Below the pieces are notes generated by a model that worked only from the letters and a program-made list of their open reading frames with translations, searched no databases and was not told where the DNA came from. From an uncultured Flavobacterium sp. (lineage in GTDB: Bacteria; Bacteroidota; Bacteroidia; Flavobacteriales; Flavobacteriaceae), in the NCBI RefSeq assembly GCF_963422545.1, contig NZ_OY730257.1:1-64000 (forward strand): a stretch of DNA of 64,000 nucleotides, in the 5' to 3' direction. The position numbers and the translations under genes are program-made. Positions within the stretch are counted from its first letter, which is position 1, and each line of letters starts with the position of its first letter. Below are positions 1 to 8,350 of this stretch, in pieces.

Positions 1-506
1 ATTTCTCCAGCACCTTCAGCGTCAGATCCTGTAATAATTGGCGTATTTACATATACAAAGCCTTTATCCTGAAAGTATTTATGAACTGCATAAGACAATA
101 CCGAACGCACACGCATAATTGCTCCAAAAGCATTTGTACGAACACGTAAATGTGCATTTTCACGTAAAAATTCTAAAGAGTGTTTTTTAGGTTGCATTGG
201 GAATTTCTCTGCATCAGAATCTCCTAAAATTTCAAGTTTGTTCACCTGAATTTCATATTTCTGACCAGCACCTTTACTTTCAACCAAAGTTCCAAATACA
301 GAAACTGCAGCTCCCGTAGTAATTCTTTTTAAAGTTTCTTCCGGTGTATTTTCAAAATCAACAACACATTGTATATTATTAATGGTAGAACCGTCGTTAA
401 GCGCAATGAACTGATTATTTCTAAAAGTTCTCACCCATCCTTTTGCATTAACCTCCTGAAGCGTCGTCGTACTGTTTAATAAGTCTTTAACTTTTGTGTG
501 TTTCAT
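1..506 (-). CDS. asnS: Asparaginyl-tRNA synthetase, N-terminal part (cut by window edge)
   Basis: Charges tRNA-Asn with asparagine in the cytoplasm (class II synthetase). The window holds the first 168 codons, starting MKHTKVKDLLNSTTTLQEV. This part is the N-terminal OB-fold anticodon-binding domain (GWVRTFRNNQFIALNDGS) and the beginning of the class II catalytic core (ENAHLRVRTNAFGAIMRVRS, ending near TPIITGSDAEGAGE). The family is usually about 480 residues, so roughly two thirds lie outside the window. The start ATG at 506-504 sits about 40 nt downstream of a good TATATTTG promoter box. The N-terminus and the SDAEGAGE stretch are typical of AsnRS rather than AspRS. Confidence 0.95.
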   Translation of the reverse strand, partial: MKHTKVKDLLNSTTTLQEVNAKGWVRTFRNNQFIALNDGSTINNIQCVVDFENTPEETLKRITTGAAVSVFGTLVESKGAGQKYEIQVNKLEILGDSDAEKFPMQPKKHSLEFLRENAHLRVRTNAFGAIMRVRSVLSYAVHKYFQDKGFVYVNTPIITGSDAEGAGE

Positions 507-552
507 TTTATATATAATATTGAAAATTAAATTATTTGTTGTGTAATAACTG

Positions 553-560
553 CAAATATA
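553..560 (-). promoter_or_regulatory. asnS promoter, -7 box TATATTTG
   Basis: Read on the minus strand this is TATATTTG, a perfect match to the Bacteroidota -7 consensus TAnnTTTG. It lies 47 nt upstream of the asnS ATG, which predicts transcription starting near 546. No clear -33 box is visible. Confidence 0.7.
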
Positions 561-590
561 AACGATAATAATTAAAATTAGAAGCTATTT

Positions 591-662
591 CCCGCTCTCC
601 GCTATATCTTTTTCTTCCTAAAGAAGTAAGAAAAAGGATACCGCTGCTATCAGGGCTAGGGC
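591..662. repeat. Dispersed element of the GCGGTATCC...GATATAGC family
   Basis: Read on the minus strand it contains GCGGTATCCTTTTT, then AAAAAGATATAGCGGA. The copy at 62617-62700 shares these blocks in the same order (GCGGTATCCTTTT, then AAAAGATATAGCCGA). The centre forms a stem between ctttttctt and aagaaaaag. Non-coding; function unknown. Confidence 0.65.
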
Positions 663-696
663 TTTAGTTTTCATAAGAACCTGTTATTCTCATTTT

Positions 697-780
697 TGTC
701 ATTGCGAGAAACAAAGCAACCGCACGACTAAAAGCAGTAATTGATCTAGCAAATGAGATTGCTTCGTTCCTCGCAAAGAC
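697..780. repeat. Palindromic REP-like element, family GCGAGGAACGAAGCAA, copy 1
   Basis: The left arm is tgtcattgcgagaaacaaagc and the right arm is gcttcgttcctcgcaaagac, which are nearly complementary and separated by about 45 nt. Three further copies occur at 57163-57249, 60437-60523 and 62743-62852. This left arm has drifted (agaaacaaag instead of aggaacgaag), so it is a degenerate member. Confidence 0.75.
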
Positions 781-811
781 TAAACTATGTGGAGTTTTTT
801 TTAGAATCTAT

Positions 812-840
812 CTTTGTCAAAGTTTAAAACTTTGACAAAG
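812..840. repeat. Perfect 29-nt palindrome CTTTGTCAAAGTTT-A-AAACTTTGACAAAG
   Basis: Two 14-nt perfectly complementary arms flank a single central A. It sits between genes and has no U-run typical of a terminator on either side. A related fragment (ctttgtcaagtt) occurs inside the repeat at 16619-16743. It could be a structured-RNA, repeat-family or protein-binding site. Confidence 0.6.
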
Positions 841-849
841 ATTATATAT

Positions 850-870
850 TTAATTCGTGAATTCGTGGCA
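850..870. repeat. Half copy of the AATTCGTGAATTCGTGGC repeat
   Basis: The sequence aattcgtgaattcgtggc is identical to the right inner arm of the nested palindrome at 44471-44531. Here only one arm is present, so this is a solitary half element directly after the MMPL gene. Confidence 0.6.
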
Positions 871-879
871 AAAAAAACC

Positions 880-3246
880 TTAATCCTCCAAGATCTCCAA
901 ATCCTCTTTCTTCGCTTTTTTCTTCTCGAAAGTCAAAACCAAAGCCGGTAAAACCAATAAATTTGCAAACATCGCAAATGCTAATGTACAAGAGATTAAT
1001 CCCCCAAGTGCAATTGTTCCGCTAAAACTTGAAAGCGTGAAAGTAGCAAAACCTAAAATTAAAACTACCGAAGTATAGAAAGTACTGATTCCGGTTTCTC
1101 TTAAAGCACTGAAAACTGACCTTTTTACCTTTCCGTTATTCTGTAATAAATCAAGTCGGTATTTTGCCATAAACTGAATCGCATTATCAACCGAGATACC
1201 AAATGCAATACTAAACACTAAAATAGTTGATGGTTTAAGCGGAATTCCGAAATAACCCATCAATCCAGACGTAATACAAAGCGGCAAAATATTCGTAATT
1301 ACTGATGCAAATACCATTTTGAATGATCTGAATAAATACAGCATCAAAATTGCAATTACTAAAATCGCAAAAATCAACGATTCGATTAAATTATCAACCA
1401 AATATGAAGTTCCTTTCTGGAAAACCAATGCTTTTCCGGTAATGGTAACTTCATAACGATCTTTAGGGAAAATCTCATCAATTTTACTGTGTAATTTTTT
1501 CTCGACTTTCGCCATTTCGTGCGTACCAATATCTTTCATGAAAGTAGTGATTCTGGCATATTGTCCAGTCGAATCTACATAAGATTTCATTAAATTATCT
1601 TTACTGTTTTTTGTTGCATTTTTAGCATACGACAAAATAAAAGTCTGCTCTTGAGATGTTGGTAATTGATAATATTCAGGATTGCCGTTATAAAATGCCT
1701 GTTTAGAATATTTAACCAAATTTACCACAGAAACCGGTTTTGAAAGTTCCGGCAAACTATCGATTGTAGCTTGCAGTTCATCCATTTTGCGCATCGTCGA
1801 TAACTTCATAACACCTTTTTTATGTTTAGTGTCAATCATGATTTCGAGTGGCATTACACCGTTAAACTCTTTTTCGTAAAACAGGATATCTTTATAGAAA
1901 GAAGCACTTTTTGGCATTTCGCCAATCAAACTTCCCGAAACTTTTATTTGCGAAAGTCCAATCACACTAAAAACCAACAACAATCCGTAAATCGTATAAA
2001 TTACTTTTCGTTTGTTTTTTACCACATTTTCTACAAAATCTAATAAAGTCGAAATGTAGGTTTTAGTCAAATGATATAAGTGTTTTTCACCCGGAACCTC
2101 CATAAAACTGTACACAATTGGCACAATTAAAAGTGTCAATAAATAAACCGAAATCACGTTGATTGAAGTCACTAAACCAAACTCAAAAAGCAGGTCATTT
2201 CCTGTAATCATAAAAGTTGCAAAACCTATTGCTGTCGTTAAATTCGTCATTAAAGTCGAAACTCCAATTTTACAAATAACACGTTGCAAAGCCTTTGCCT
2301 GATTGTTGTGCAGTTTAATTTCCTGCTGGTATTTATTGATCAGGAATATACAATTTGTGATTCCGATTACGATAATTAATGGCGGAATAATAGCCGTTAA
2401 AATCGTGATTTTATAATGAAATAATCCAAGTGTTCCAAAAGACCAGATTACACCAACAATTAAAATACAAATCGAAATAAATGTCGCTCTGTACGAACGA
2501 AAAAAGAAAAAGAAAATCAAAGAAACCGTTAGCAAAGCCGCGCCAATAAAGAGCCCGATTTCACCTTTCATATTATCAGCATTAATTGTTCTGATGTACG
2601 GCATTCCCGAAACTTTTAAATCGATTCCGGTAGTTTTTTCGAATTTATCAATTTTTGGAACCAGATTTTCAAGAATAAATATTTTTCTTTCGGCTGTATT
2701 TACAAGAGCTTTATTAATATAAATTGCTGAACGAATACTTCCGCTTTCTTTATTAAACAACAATCCTTCGTAAAAAGGCAGGTTATGAAATAAATCGTAT
2801 TGTACCTTTTTTAAATATTCAGGATCAACTGCTTTTTTCTCATCTATAAACGGAGTCAGAACAAATTTTTCGTTAACCGTATCTTTTTCCAGCTTTTTCA
2901 AATCATTTAAAGAAACAACCAAATCAACTTCTTTAGACTTCTTTAAACCGGTCATCAATTCATTCCAGGCTGCGTAATTTTTTGGAGTAAAAAACTTAGG
3001 ATCCTGAAAACCAATTACAACAAGATTTCCTTCTTCGCCAAATTTGTCAAGGAATTTTTGATAGTCTTTATTTGCAATATGGTTTTTAGGAAGCAAATTC
3101 GCTTCAGTATAGGTCATAGCAAGATTCTTCCATTGATATCCAAGGAAAATTGTCAAGACAGAGACCCCAACAAGTATCGAAATTCTGTTTTTAAGTATGA
3201 TCCTGGCTAATTTTTCCCAAAATCCAACTTGTACGGCGTTTTTCAT
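880..3246 (-). CDS. MMPL/RND superfamily inner-membrane exporter
   Basis: A 788-residue polytopic membrane protein of the MMPL (PF03176)/patched-like RND superfamily, which exports lipids or other hydrophobic compounds using the proton gradient. It has the duplicated RND plan: a transmembrane helix near residues 20-40, a soluble loop of about 170 residues, a bundle of five to six helices, a second helix and soluble loop, and a second bundle beginning LIFAILVIAILMLYLFRSF. The second bundle has the typical stretch IAFGISVDNAIQFMAKY. It ends in a charged tail (KKKAKKEDLEILED). An upstream in-frame ATG at 3294 would add 16 residues, but the TACATTTG promoter box lies between the two, so I chose the ATG at 3246. 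No membrane-fusion protein or TolC gene is adjacent, so the substrate is unknown. Confidence 0.85.
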   Translation of the reverse strand: MKNAVQVGFWEKLARIILKNRISILVGVSVLTIFLGYQWKNLAMTYTEANLLPKNHIANKDYQKFLDKFGEEGNLVVIGFQDPKFFTPKNYAAWNELMTGLKKSKEVDLVVSLNDLKKLEKDTVNEKFVLTPFIDEKKAVDPEYLKKVQYDLFHNLPFYEGLLFNKESGSIRSAIYINKALVNTAERKIFILENLVPKIDKFEKTTGIDLKVSGMPYIRTINADNMKGEIGLFIGAALLTVSLIFFFFFRSYRATFISICILIVGVIWSFGTLGLFHYKITILTAIIPPLIIVIGITNCIFLINKYQQEIKLHNNQAKALQRVICKIGVSTLMTNLTTAIGFATFMITGNDLLFEFGLVTSINVISVYLLTLLIVPIVYSFMEVPGEKHLYHLTKTYISTLLDFVENVVKNKRKVIYTIYGLLLVFSVIGLSQIKVSGSLIGEMPKSASFYKDILFYEKEFNGVMPLEIMIDTKHKKGVMKLSTMRKMDELQATIDSLPELSKPVSVVNLVKYSKQAFYNGNPEYYQLPTSQEQTFILSYAKNATKNSKDNLMKSYVDSTGQYARITTFMKDIGTHEMAKVEKKLHSKIDEIFPKDRYEVTITGKALVFQKGTSYLVDNLIESLIFAILVIAILMLYLFRSFKMVFASVITNILPLCITSGLMGYFGIPLKPSTILVFSIAFGISVDNAIQFMAKYRLDLLQNNGKVKRSVFSALRETGISTFYTSVVLILGFATFTLSSFSGTIALGGLISCTLAFAMFANLLVLPALVLTFEKKKAKKEDLEILED

Positions 3247-3265
3247 AAATTCTTTAAAATGGATG

Positions 3266-3273
3266 CAAATGTA
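3266..3273 (-). promoter_or_regulatory. Promoter of the MMPL exporter, -7 box TACATTTG
   Basis: TACATTTG on the minus strand matches TAnnTTTG. It is 19 nt upstream of the ATG at 3246 and downstream of the alternative start at 3294, which supports the shorter protein. Confidence 0.6.
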
Positions 3274-3424
3274 GTGAAAAGTGCTCGGAATCATAAATAT
3301 TCGGTTCGTTTTTACTGTTTGTTAACATAATTGATATTCTGATTTTTAGGAAAAATTAGAGGTTTTATACAATCCTACGTTAGCTTTTCTCATATTTGTA
3401 CTTAAATTTAAAAATGAAAGGAAA

Positions 3425-3754
3425 ATGAATTGGATTTTATTAATAATTGCAGGACTTTTTGAAGTTGGATTTGCATCTTGTTTAGGCAAAGCCAAAGAAA
3501 CAACAGGAATAACATCAACATATTGGATGATTGGTTTTTTCGTTTGTCTTTCGATCAGTATGTTTCTATTGTATAAAGCCACTCAGGTTTTACCAATTGG
3601 CACCGCTTATGCCGTTTGGACAGGAATTGGCGCCGTTGGAACTGTTTTAGTTGGAATTTTAATTTTTAAAGAACCCGCCACTTTCTGGAGAATATTTTTT
3701 CTTTCGACTTTAATCGCTTCAATCATTGGGTTGAAGTTTGTTTCCAGTCATTAA
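3425..3754 (+). CDS. gdx: SMR-family guanidinium/quaternary ammonium exporter (Gdx/SugE type)
   Basis: A 109-residue protein with four predicted membrane helices, the full length for a small multidrug resistance transporter. The membrane-embedded glutamate that binds the cation is E13 (AGLFEVGF). The signature LPIGTAYAVWTGIGAVGT follows the SugE/Gdx consensus closely. Gdx proteins export guanidinium against protons as dual-topology dimers, and some members also move quaternary ammonium compounds. The gene stands alone, and the leader from the probable promoter (near 3391) is too short to hold a guanidine riboswitch. An EmrE-like drug exporter is the alternative, but the GTAYAVWTG context favours Gdx. 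Confidence 0.88.
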   Translation: MNWILLIIAGLFEVGFASCLGKAKETTGITSTYWMIGFFVCLSISMFLLYKATQVLPIGTAYAVWTGIGAVGTVLVGILIFKEPATFWRIFFLSTLIASIIGLKFVSSH

Positions 3755-3761
3755 AAGATAG

Positions 3762-3935
3762 CCCACAGATTTTGCGGATTAAACGGATTTACACAGATTA
3801 TTTTTTAATTAAAATTCTTTAAAAAAATCTTTTTAATCATTATAATCTGTGGCGAAAAAAAACAAATTTAAGCAGATAATTAAAATCCGTGTAAATCCGT
3901 GTAACCCGTAAAATCAGCGGGTAAAAAACTTTTTA
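3762..3935. repeat. Nested intergenic repeat, CCACAGATT...AATCTGTGG family
   Basis: Begins cccacagattttgcggatt, runs through cacagatt, and contains the inverted arm aatctgtggc near 3844. It ends with a second set of repeats (aaaatccgtgtaaatccgtg). The opening closely matches 44419-44460 (cccacagattttacggatt). It fills most of the gap between gdx and the histidine kinase. No protein-coding potential is visible. Confidence 0.65.
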
Positions 3936-3948
3936 ACCTTACATAACA

Positions 3949-4710
3949 ATGCAAGAAAACAATACCATAACTTTTATTTTTCTGGCAATTCTTTTATTGC
4001 TAATTTTCATCATTTGTTTTTTGATCTATCAATTGATGCAATTCAAAAAGGCAAAAGACGATGCCGAAAAAAGTTTCTATGCGCTCGAAATGAAAGTAAA
4101 CGATTTGCAGTTAGAAACTTTAGAATCAAAACTGAATCCGCATTTATTTAAGAATATCCTGAATTCGATTCAGTCGCATGCTTATCAAACTTATTTTGCT
4201 CTGGATAAACTCGCCAATGTTTTGGATTATATTTTATACGAAAGCAAAAAGAAATTTGTTACCGCCAAAGAAGAAATTGATTTTGCCTTGAATTTAATCG
4301 AAATCAACAAAATCAAAATCAGTCCGCTTTTCGAATTAAAGATAAAAACCAATATTAATAAGGAAGATAAATTATACGAGCAACCTTTATTGGCGCCTTT
4401 AATTTCTATTGATTTAATCGAAAATGCCTTTAAACATGCTGATTTGCAAAGTCCCGATGCATTTATTTCGGTTGTTTTTGAGTTTAGAGACAATACTTTT
4501 TTAATGACGGTTTCAAATAAAATTTCGGATAAAAAAGTATTAAAAAAAGAACGCAGCGGTTTTGGTCACGCGACTTTAGAACACCGATTGCGCATCATTT
4601 ACAAGAACAATTTTAAACTCGATAAATTCGTAGAAAACGACATTTATATTGCTCATCTAAAAATAGATTTACTTGAATACAAAACTGAAATGCTTGCTGC
4701 TGGACGATGA
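3949..4710 (+). CDS. LytS/YehU-type sensor histidine kinase
   Basis: A 253-residue membrane sensor kinase with one N-terminal transmembrane helix (about residues 8-30), a short coiled-coil linker and then a His_kinase domain (PF06580). The phosphorylated histidine is H65 in KLNPHLFKNILNSIQ. A degenerate HATPase region follows, with the N-box IDLIENAFKHA. No periplasmic sensory domain is present, so the signal is probably sensed in the membrane or through a partner. The 3' end overlaps the next gene by 38 nt, a strong sign of translational coupling to the LytTR response regulator. No promoter is obvious; the upstream gap is filled by a repeat. Confidence 0.88.
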   Translation: MQENNTITFIFLAILLLLIFIICFLIYQLMQFKKAKDDAEKSFYALEMKVNDLQLETLESKLNPHLFKNILNSIQSHAYQTYFALDKLANVLDYILYESKKKFVTAKEEIDFALNLIEINKIKISPLFELKIKTNINKEDKLYEQPLLAPLISIDLIENAFKHADLQSPDAFISVVFEFRDNTFLMTVSNKISDKKVLKKERSGFGHATLEHRLRIIYKNNFKLDKFVENDIYIAHLKIDLLEYKTEMLAAGR

Positions 4711-5392
4711 GTTACCGGGATTAACTTACCTGAAAATGCTTTGCGAACAAATTCCGGAAGTCGAAATCGTAAAGACATTTAATAATCCTGAAAAACTCCT
4801 TACCGAAATTCCCAATCTTGATTTTGATTTATTAATATCAGACATCGAAATGCCGGGAATCGACGGTTTGCATCTGGCTGAAATGCTAGACAACAAATTA
4901 GTTATTTTTTGTACCGCTTATAAAGAATATGCCGCCGATGCTTTTAATATTGATGCCGTAGATTACATTACAAAACCGGTAAAACTGGAACGTTTGCAAA
5001 AAGCAATCACAAAAGCTTTTGAACGTTTTGACAAACCTGATGCATCCAAAAAATTCATTCAGTTAAACACTGATAAAGGGAAAACACTATTGTATTTTAA
5101 TCAGATTCAATATATCAAAACAGCCGTTAGTGATAGTCGGGACAAAACAGTTCTCTTGGCTGACGGGAGTTTTCTAAACCTGAAAAACGTAAAATTTGAT
5201 ACACTTTTAAGCGAATTACCTGAAGCCGATTTTTGCCGAATAAACAAAAAAGAAATTGTTGCCGTAAAAGCGATTAAGTTTTTCAGTCATAACGAAATTG
5301 TTTTGCATCATTTAGAAAAAAAGGATAAAAACAACACTCTAATTTTAAGCGAAACATACCGTTCTGACTTTTTAAAAAAGGTAAAAATATAA
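4673..5392 (+). CDS. LytTR-family response regulator
   Basis: A 239-residue response regulator that partners the kinase just upstream. Residues 1-120 form a receiver domain with acidic residues LLDDE and phosphoacceptor D57 (LLISDIEMPGIDG). Residues about 135-235 form a LytTR DNA-binding domain (FIQLNTDKGKTLLYFNQIQY, then EADFCRINKKEIVAV). The start is TTG at 4673: the ATG a few bases later is out of frame, and TTG gives the usual N-terminus NTKLKCLLLDDE. The targets are unknown; the following antiporter has its own 239-nt upstream region. Confidence 0.88.
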   Translation: MNTKLKCLLLDDELPGLTYLKMLCEQIPEVEIVKTFNNPEKLLTEIPNLDFDLLISDIEMPGIDGLHLAEMLDNKLVIFCTAYKEYAADAFNIDAVDYITKPVKLERLQKAITKAFERFDKPDASKKFIQLNTDKGKTLLYFNQIQYIKTAVSDSRDKTVLLADGSFLNLKNVKFDTLLSELPEADFCRINKKEIVAVKAIKFFSHNEIVLHHLEKKDKNNTLILSETYRSDFLKKVKI

Positions 5393-5435
5393 AATATTCT
5401 TTTTACGTGGCATCTTGAAAACATCGATGTTAGAC

Positions 5436-5485
5436 TGAGCGAAGTCGAAGTCCTTTTTACGAAATAAAGCCTTCGACTTCGCTCA
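5436..5485. repeat. Inverted repeat TGAGCGAAGTCGAAG ... CTTCGACTTCGCTCA
   Basis: Two perfectly complementary 15-nt arms (5436-5450 and 5471-5485) surround a 20-nt loop. The GC-rich arms contrast with the AT-rich surroundings. There is no U-run after the stem, so it looks like a dispersed repeat rather than a classical terminator, although it follows the LytTR gene end at 5392. Confidence 0.65.
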
Positions 5486-5631
5486 GCCTGACAGTTGTTT
5501 ACTACCAAATTACATAACTTATTACAAAGTTTTTCGGACTTGTTACATACATTAAAAATTAGACTTAAAATTACTTTTTCACTTAATTCTCAGTTCTGAT
5601 ATTTGCAGCATTAAAATCTAAAAAACGAGTT

Positions 5632-7902
5632 ATGAATAACATTAAAAACTCTTTATTTTACGTTACTGTTATTGGCGGTTTCACTGCTTTAATATATTGG
5701 ATAATTTCTAAAGGTGCAGCACTTGAAGTGGGGCGCGGAATCGTTCAAAAAAAAATCGTAAACAATCATTGGAATGATTTTCTTCACTCTATGGTTGAAA
5801 ACCTGCAACATCCTTTAGCAATTTTACTGGCTCAAATTGTTACTATTATTTTAGTAGCACGTTTATTCGGATGGTTTTTTAGAAAAATCGGACAACCATC
5901 TGTAATTGGCGAAATGATTGCAGGTATTGTTTTAGGCCCATCATTGGTTGGGATGTATTTTCCTGAATTCTCACACGCTTTATTTCCAAAAGAATCTTTA
6001 GGAAACCTTCAATTTTTAAGTCAGATTGGTTTGATACTTTTCATGTTTGTGATTGGGATGGAATTAGATCTTAAAGTACTCAAAAACAAAGCGCATGATG
6101 CTGTAGTAATTAGTCACGCCAGTATCGTAATTCCTTTTGCACTAGGATTAACTTTAGCTTATTTTATCTATCATACTTTTGCTCCAGTTGGAGTTGAGTT
6201 TGCTTCTTTCGGATTATTTATGGGAATCGCCATGAGTATTACAGCTTTTCCGGTTCTTGCCAGAATTGTACAAGAACGAGGATTACAAAAAACAAGACTG
6301 GGAACTATTGCCATTACTTGTGCCGCTGCCGATGATATTACCGCTTGGTGTATTCTTGCAGTTGTAATTGCAATTGTAAAAGCGGGTTCATTTACAAGTG
6401 CTTTATACGTTATAGGTTTGGCTCTTTTGTATGTTATCATAATGCTAAAAATAGTTCGCCCTTTCCTAAAACGTGTTGGAGATTTAAATTCAACCCGAGA
6501 AAGTTTGAACAAACCAGTTGTAGCAATATTTTTCATGACACTTTTAATTTCTGCTTACGCTTCTGAATTAATCGGAATTCACGCTTTATTTGGTGCTTTC
6601 TTAGCCGGAGCAATTATGCCTGAAAACAACAAATTCAGAAATATATTTATCGAAAAAGTCGAAGACGTTGCAATCATCGTTTTACTGCCTTTATTCTTTG
6701 TATTTACAGGTTTACGTACACAAATAGGTTTACTTAATGATCCTTATTTATGGAAAGTTACCGGAGTTATCATTGCTGTTGCCGTAGTTGGAAAATTCTT
6801 TGGAAGTGCCTTTGCAGCAAAATTTGTCGGACAAAGCTGGAAAGACAGTTTAGCCATTGGAGCTTTAATGAACACCAGAGGTTTAATGGAATTGGTGGTT
6901 CTAAACATTGGTTATGACTTAGGAGTTCTATCTACAGAAATTTTTACCATGATGGTAATTATGGCTTTAGTAACTACTTTTATGACAGGACCGGCACTGG
7001 ATTTTATCGGATTTATTTTTAAAGATAAAATGACCGCAATTCCGCAGGAAATTGGCAACAAAAGCAAATACAAGATTCTGCTTTCTTTTGCAACGCCTGA
7101 AAAAGGGAAAAAACTACTTCATATTGCCAATAGTTTGGTCAAAAAACAAGGAGATAATTCGATCGTAACTGCAATGCACCTTTCTCTAAGTACCGAAATA
7201 CACTCATTTGACATCAAAGATCACGAACGAAAAATGCTGGTTCCGGTTATTGAAGAATCAGAACGTTTGAATCAGAATATGGTAAGCGTTTTTAAAGTAA
7301 CAAATGATATTGATACTGATATTATCGATACTGCAAATCAAGGCGAATACGATTTATTGTTAGTTGGTTTAGGTCAGTCTATTTTTGACGGAACTTTACT
7401 GGGGAAAATTCTGGGATTCACAACCCGAATCGTAAATCCGGATCGTTTGATTGATAAATTTACGGGAAAAGAAGGTTTATTCGAAAACTCTCCTTTTGAC
7501 GAAAGAACGCGTCATATCATTGCAAAAAGCAAGATGCCTGTCGGAATTTTTATTGATAAAGATTTAGAAGAAGTCAATCAGGTTTTTATGCCTATTTTCA
7601 GTAAAGAAGATGCTTTTTTAATAGAATATGCTAAAAAATTAATCAATAATAATGGTTCACAAATTACGGTTCTGGACGCAAGCGGCGAAGTAAAAAGCAC
7701 TCGTGATATTCAGGAAACAATTCGTTCGATCGAACAAATTGCACCAAACCACATCATGATTATGCATGACCGAACGATTAAAAAAGAATTTTTAGAAAGT
7801 CAAAACTTAATGATTATAAGTCTTGACAGTTGGAAAAAACTAATCGAATCTCAAAGTACGTGGCTAAATAACACACCATCTGTTTTGATTTTGAAACCAT
7901 AA
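5632..7902 (+). CDS. CPA2-family cation:proton antiporter with C-terminal USP-like domain
   Basis: A 756-residue inner-membrane monovalent cation/H+ antiporter. An N-terminal helix (about 10-27) precedes the Na_H_Exchanger domain (about residues 65-455), with motifs GQPSVIGEMIAGIVLGPS, MSITAFPVLARI and AADDITAWCILA; the aspartates of the DD pair are the usual ion-binding residues. The last 270 residues are cytoplasmic and look like two universal-stress-protein-type subdomains (YDLLLVGLGQS; PVGIFIDKD) instead of the RCK/TrkA_N domain of KefB and KefC, so gating by nucleotides or adenylates other than NAD(H) is possible. An imperfect -7 box (GATATTTG) lies near 5599. The gene appears monocistronic, with a terminator at 7923-7970. 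Confidence 0.87.
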   Translation: MNNIKNSLFYVTVIGGFTALIYWIISKGAALEVGRGIVQKKIVNNHWNDFLHSMVENLQHPLAILLAQIVTIILVARLFGWFFRKIGQPSVIGEMIAGIVLGPSLVGMYFPEFSHALFPKESLGNLQFLSQIGLILFMFVIGMELDLKVLKNKAHDAVVISHASIVIPFALGLTLAYFIYHTFAPVGVEFASFGLFMGIAMSITAFPVLARIVQERGLQKTRLGTIAITCAAADDITAWCILAVVIAIVKAGSFTSALYVIGLALLYVIIMLKIVRPFLKRVGDLNSTRESLNKPVVAIFFMTLLISAYASELIGIHALFGAFLAGAIMPENNKFRNIFIEKVEDVAIIVLLPLFFVFTGLRTQIGLLNDPYLWKVTGVIIAVAVVGKFFGSAFAAKFVGQSWKDSLAIGALMNTRGLMELVVLNIGYDLGVLSTEIFTMMVIMALVTTFMTGPALDFIGFIFKDKMTAIPQEIGNKSKYKILLSFATPEKGKKLLHIANSLVKKQGDNSIVTAMHLSLSTEIHSFDIKDHERKMLVPVIEESERLNQNMVSVFKVTNDIDTDIIDTANQGEYDLLLVGLGQSIFDGTLLGKILGFTTRIVNPDRLIDKFTGKEGLFENSPFDERTRHIIAKSKMPVGIFIDKDLEEVNQVFMPIFSKEDAFLIEYAKKLINNNGSQITVLDASGEVKSTRDIQETIRSIEQIAPNHIMIMHDRTIKKEFLESQNLMIISLDSWKKLIESQSTWLNNTPSVLILKP

Positions 7903-7922
7903 ATTTTTAAATTCCAATATTA

Positions 7923-7970
7923 AAAATCCCAAATTCCAATCTTTATCGATGTGGGATTTGGGATTTTTTT
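7923..7970 (+). terminator. Rho-independent terminator after the antiporter gene
   Basis: The stem aaaatcccaaattcca pairs with tgggatttgggatttt and is followed by a T-run at 7964-7970. The A-run on the other side could let it act weakly in the reverse direction too. Confidence 0.75.
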
Positions 7971-7983
7971 ATTCTGAATCAAT

Positions 7984-8017
7984 AAAACCCTTGCAAATTT
8001 AGTTTTACAAGGGTTTT
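7984..8017 (-). terminator. Terminator for the small membrane protein gene at 8039-8215
   Basis: AAAACCCTTG pairs with CAAGGGTTTT around a 14-nt loop, about 20 nt downstream of the small gene's stop codon. The T-run on the minus strand is short, so termination strength is uncertain. Confidence 0.6.
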
Positions 8018-8038
8018 ACTTTTTCATTTAAATGATTC

Positions 8039-8215
8039 TTATTTCTCATGTGCCAAGTCATCCGGATCTATTCTATCTTTAACAGCTTTTTTGAAATCAT
8101 TATTCAATAAATCTGTTAATTTCTTTTTCTCTTTTTGATTTCTTCTGATTGTCAGTACAACTAGAATAATTACTAGAACTGCCACAATCGCTACTATAAA
8201 CCAATTAATTCCCAT
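8039..8215 (-). CDS. Small single-pass membrane protein, 58 residues
   Basis: The translation begins MGINWFIVAIVAVLVIILVV and ends IDPDDLAHEK. It has one strongly hydrophobic helix at about residues 4-22, then a basic stretch (RRNQKEKKK) and an acidic, soluble tail. The positive charge after the helix suggests an N-out, C-in topology. It starts with ATG, has its own downstream hairpin and sits in a gap otherwise empty of genes, all consistent with a real gene. Function is unknown; comparable short proteins are common in flavobacteria. Confidence 0.7.
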   Translation of the reverse strand: MGINWFIVAIVAVLVIILVVLTIRRNQKEKKKLTDLLNNDFKKAVKDRIDPDDLAHEK

Positions 8216-8350
8216 AGCTTAAATTTTTACTTAAAATTAAGAAACTATAATTAAACTCTGTACTATCAAAAAGTTAAGTATTACATTTTTAAGCAAAAAT
8301 CTTAAAAAAGAGAATATTCACAAGAACTTTCTAAAACTCATATTAATTAC

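Larger units (their letters stand above)
507..879. other. Repeat-rich intergenic region between asnS and the MMPL exporter
   Basis: No gene is supported here. The stretch holds the asnS promoter (553-560) and four different dispersed palindromic elements packed side by side: 591-662, 697-780, 812-840 and 850-870. Each has relatives elsewhere in the window or is itself a perfect palindrome. They lie between two genes read leftward, downstream of the MMPL gene end and upstream of asnS. Confidence 0.7.

Noticed and set aside
1822..2043. Open frame on the plus strand inside the MMPL gene
   Set aside because: It is antisense to a well-supported membrane protein gene and has no independent features.
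3391..3424. Guanidine riboswitch upstream of gdx
   Set aside because: The leader is too short and has no stem with a conserved ACGG/ACGR-type loop.
5436..5485. Terminator for the LytTR gene
   Set aside because: The stem is strong, but no T-run follows and the same style of sequence occurs as dispersed repeats; kept as a repeat.
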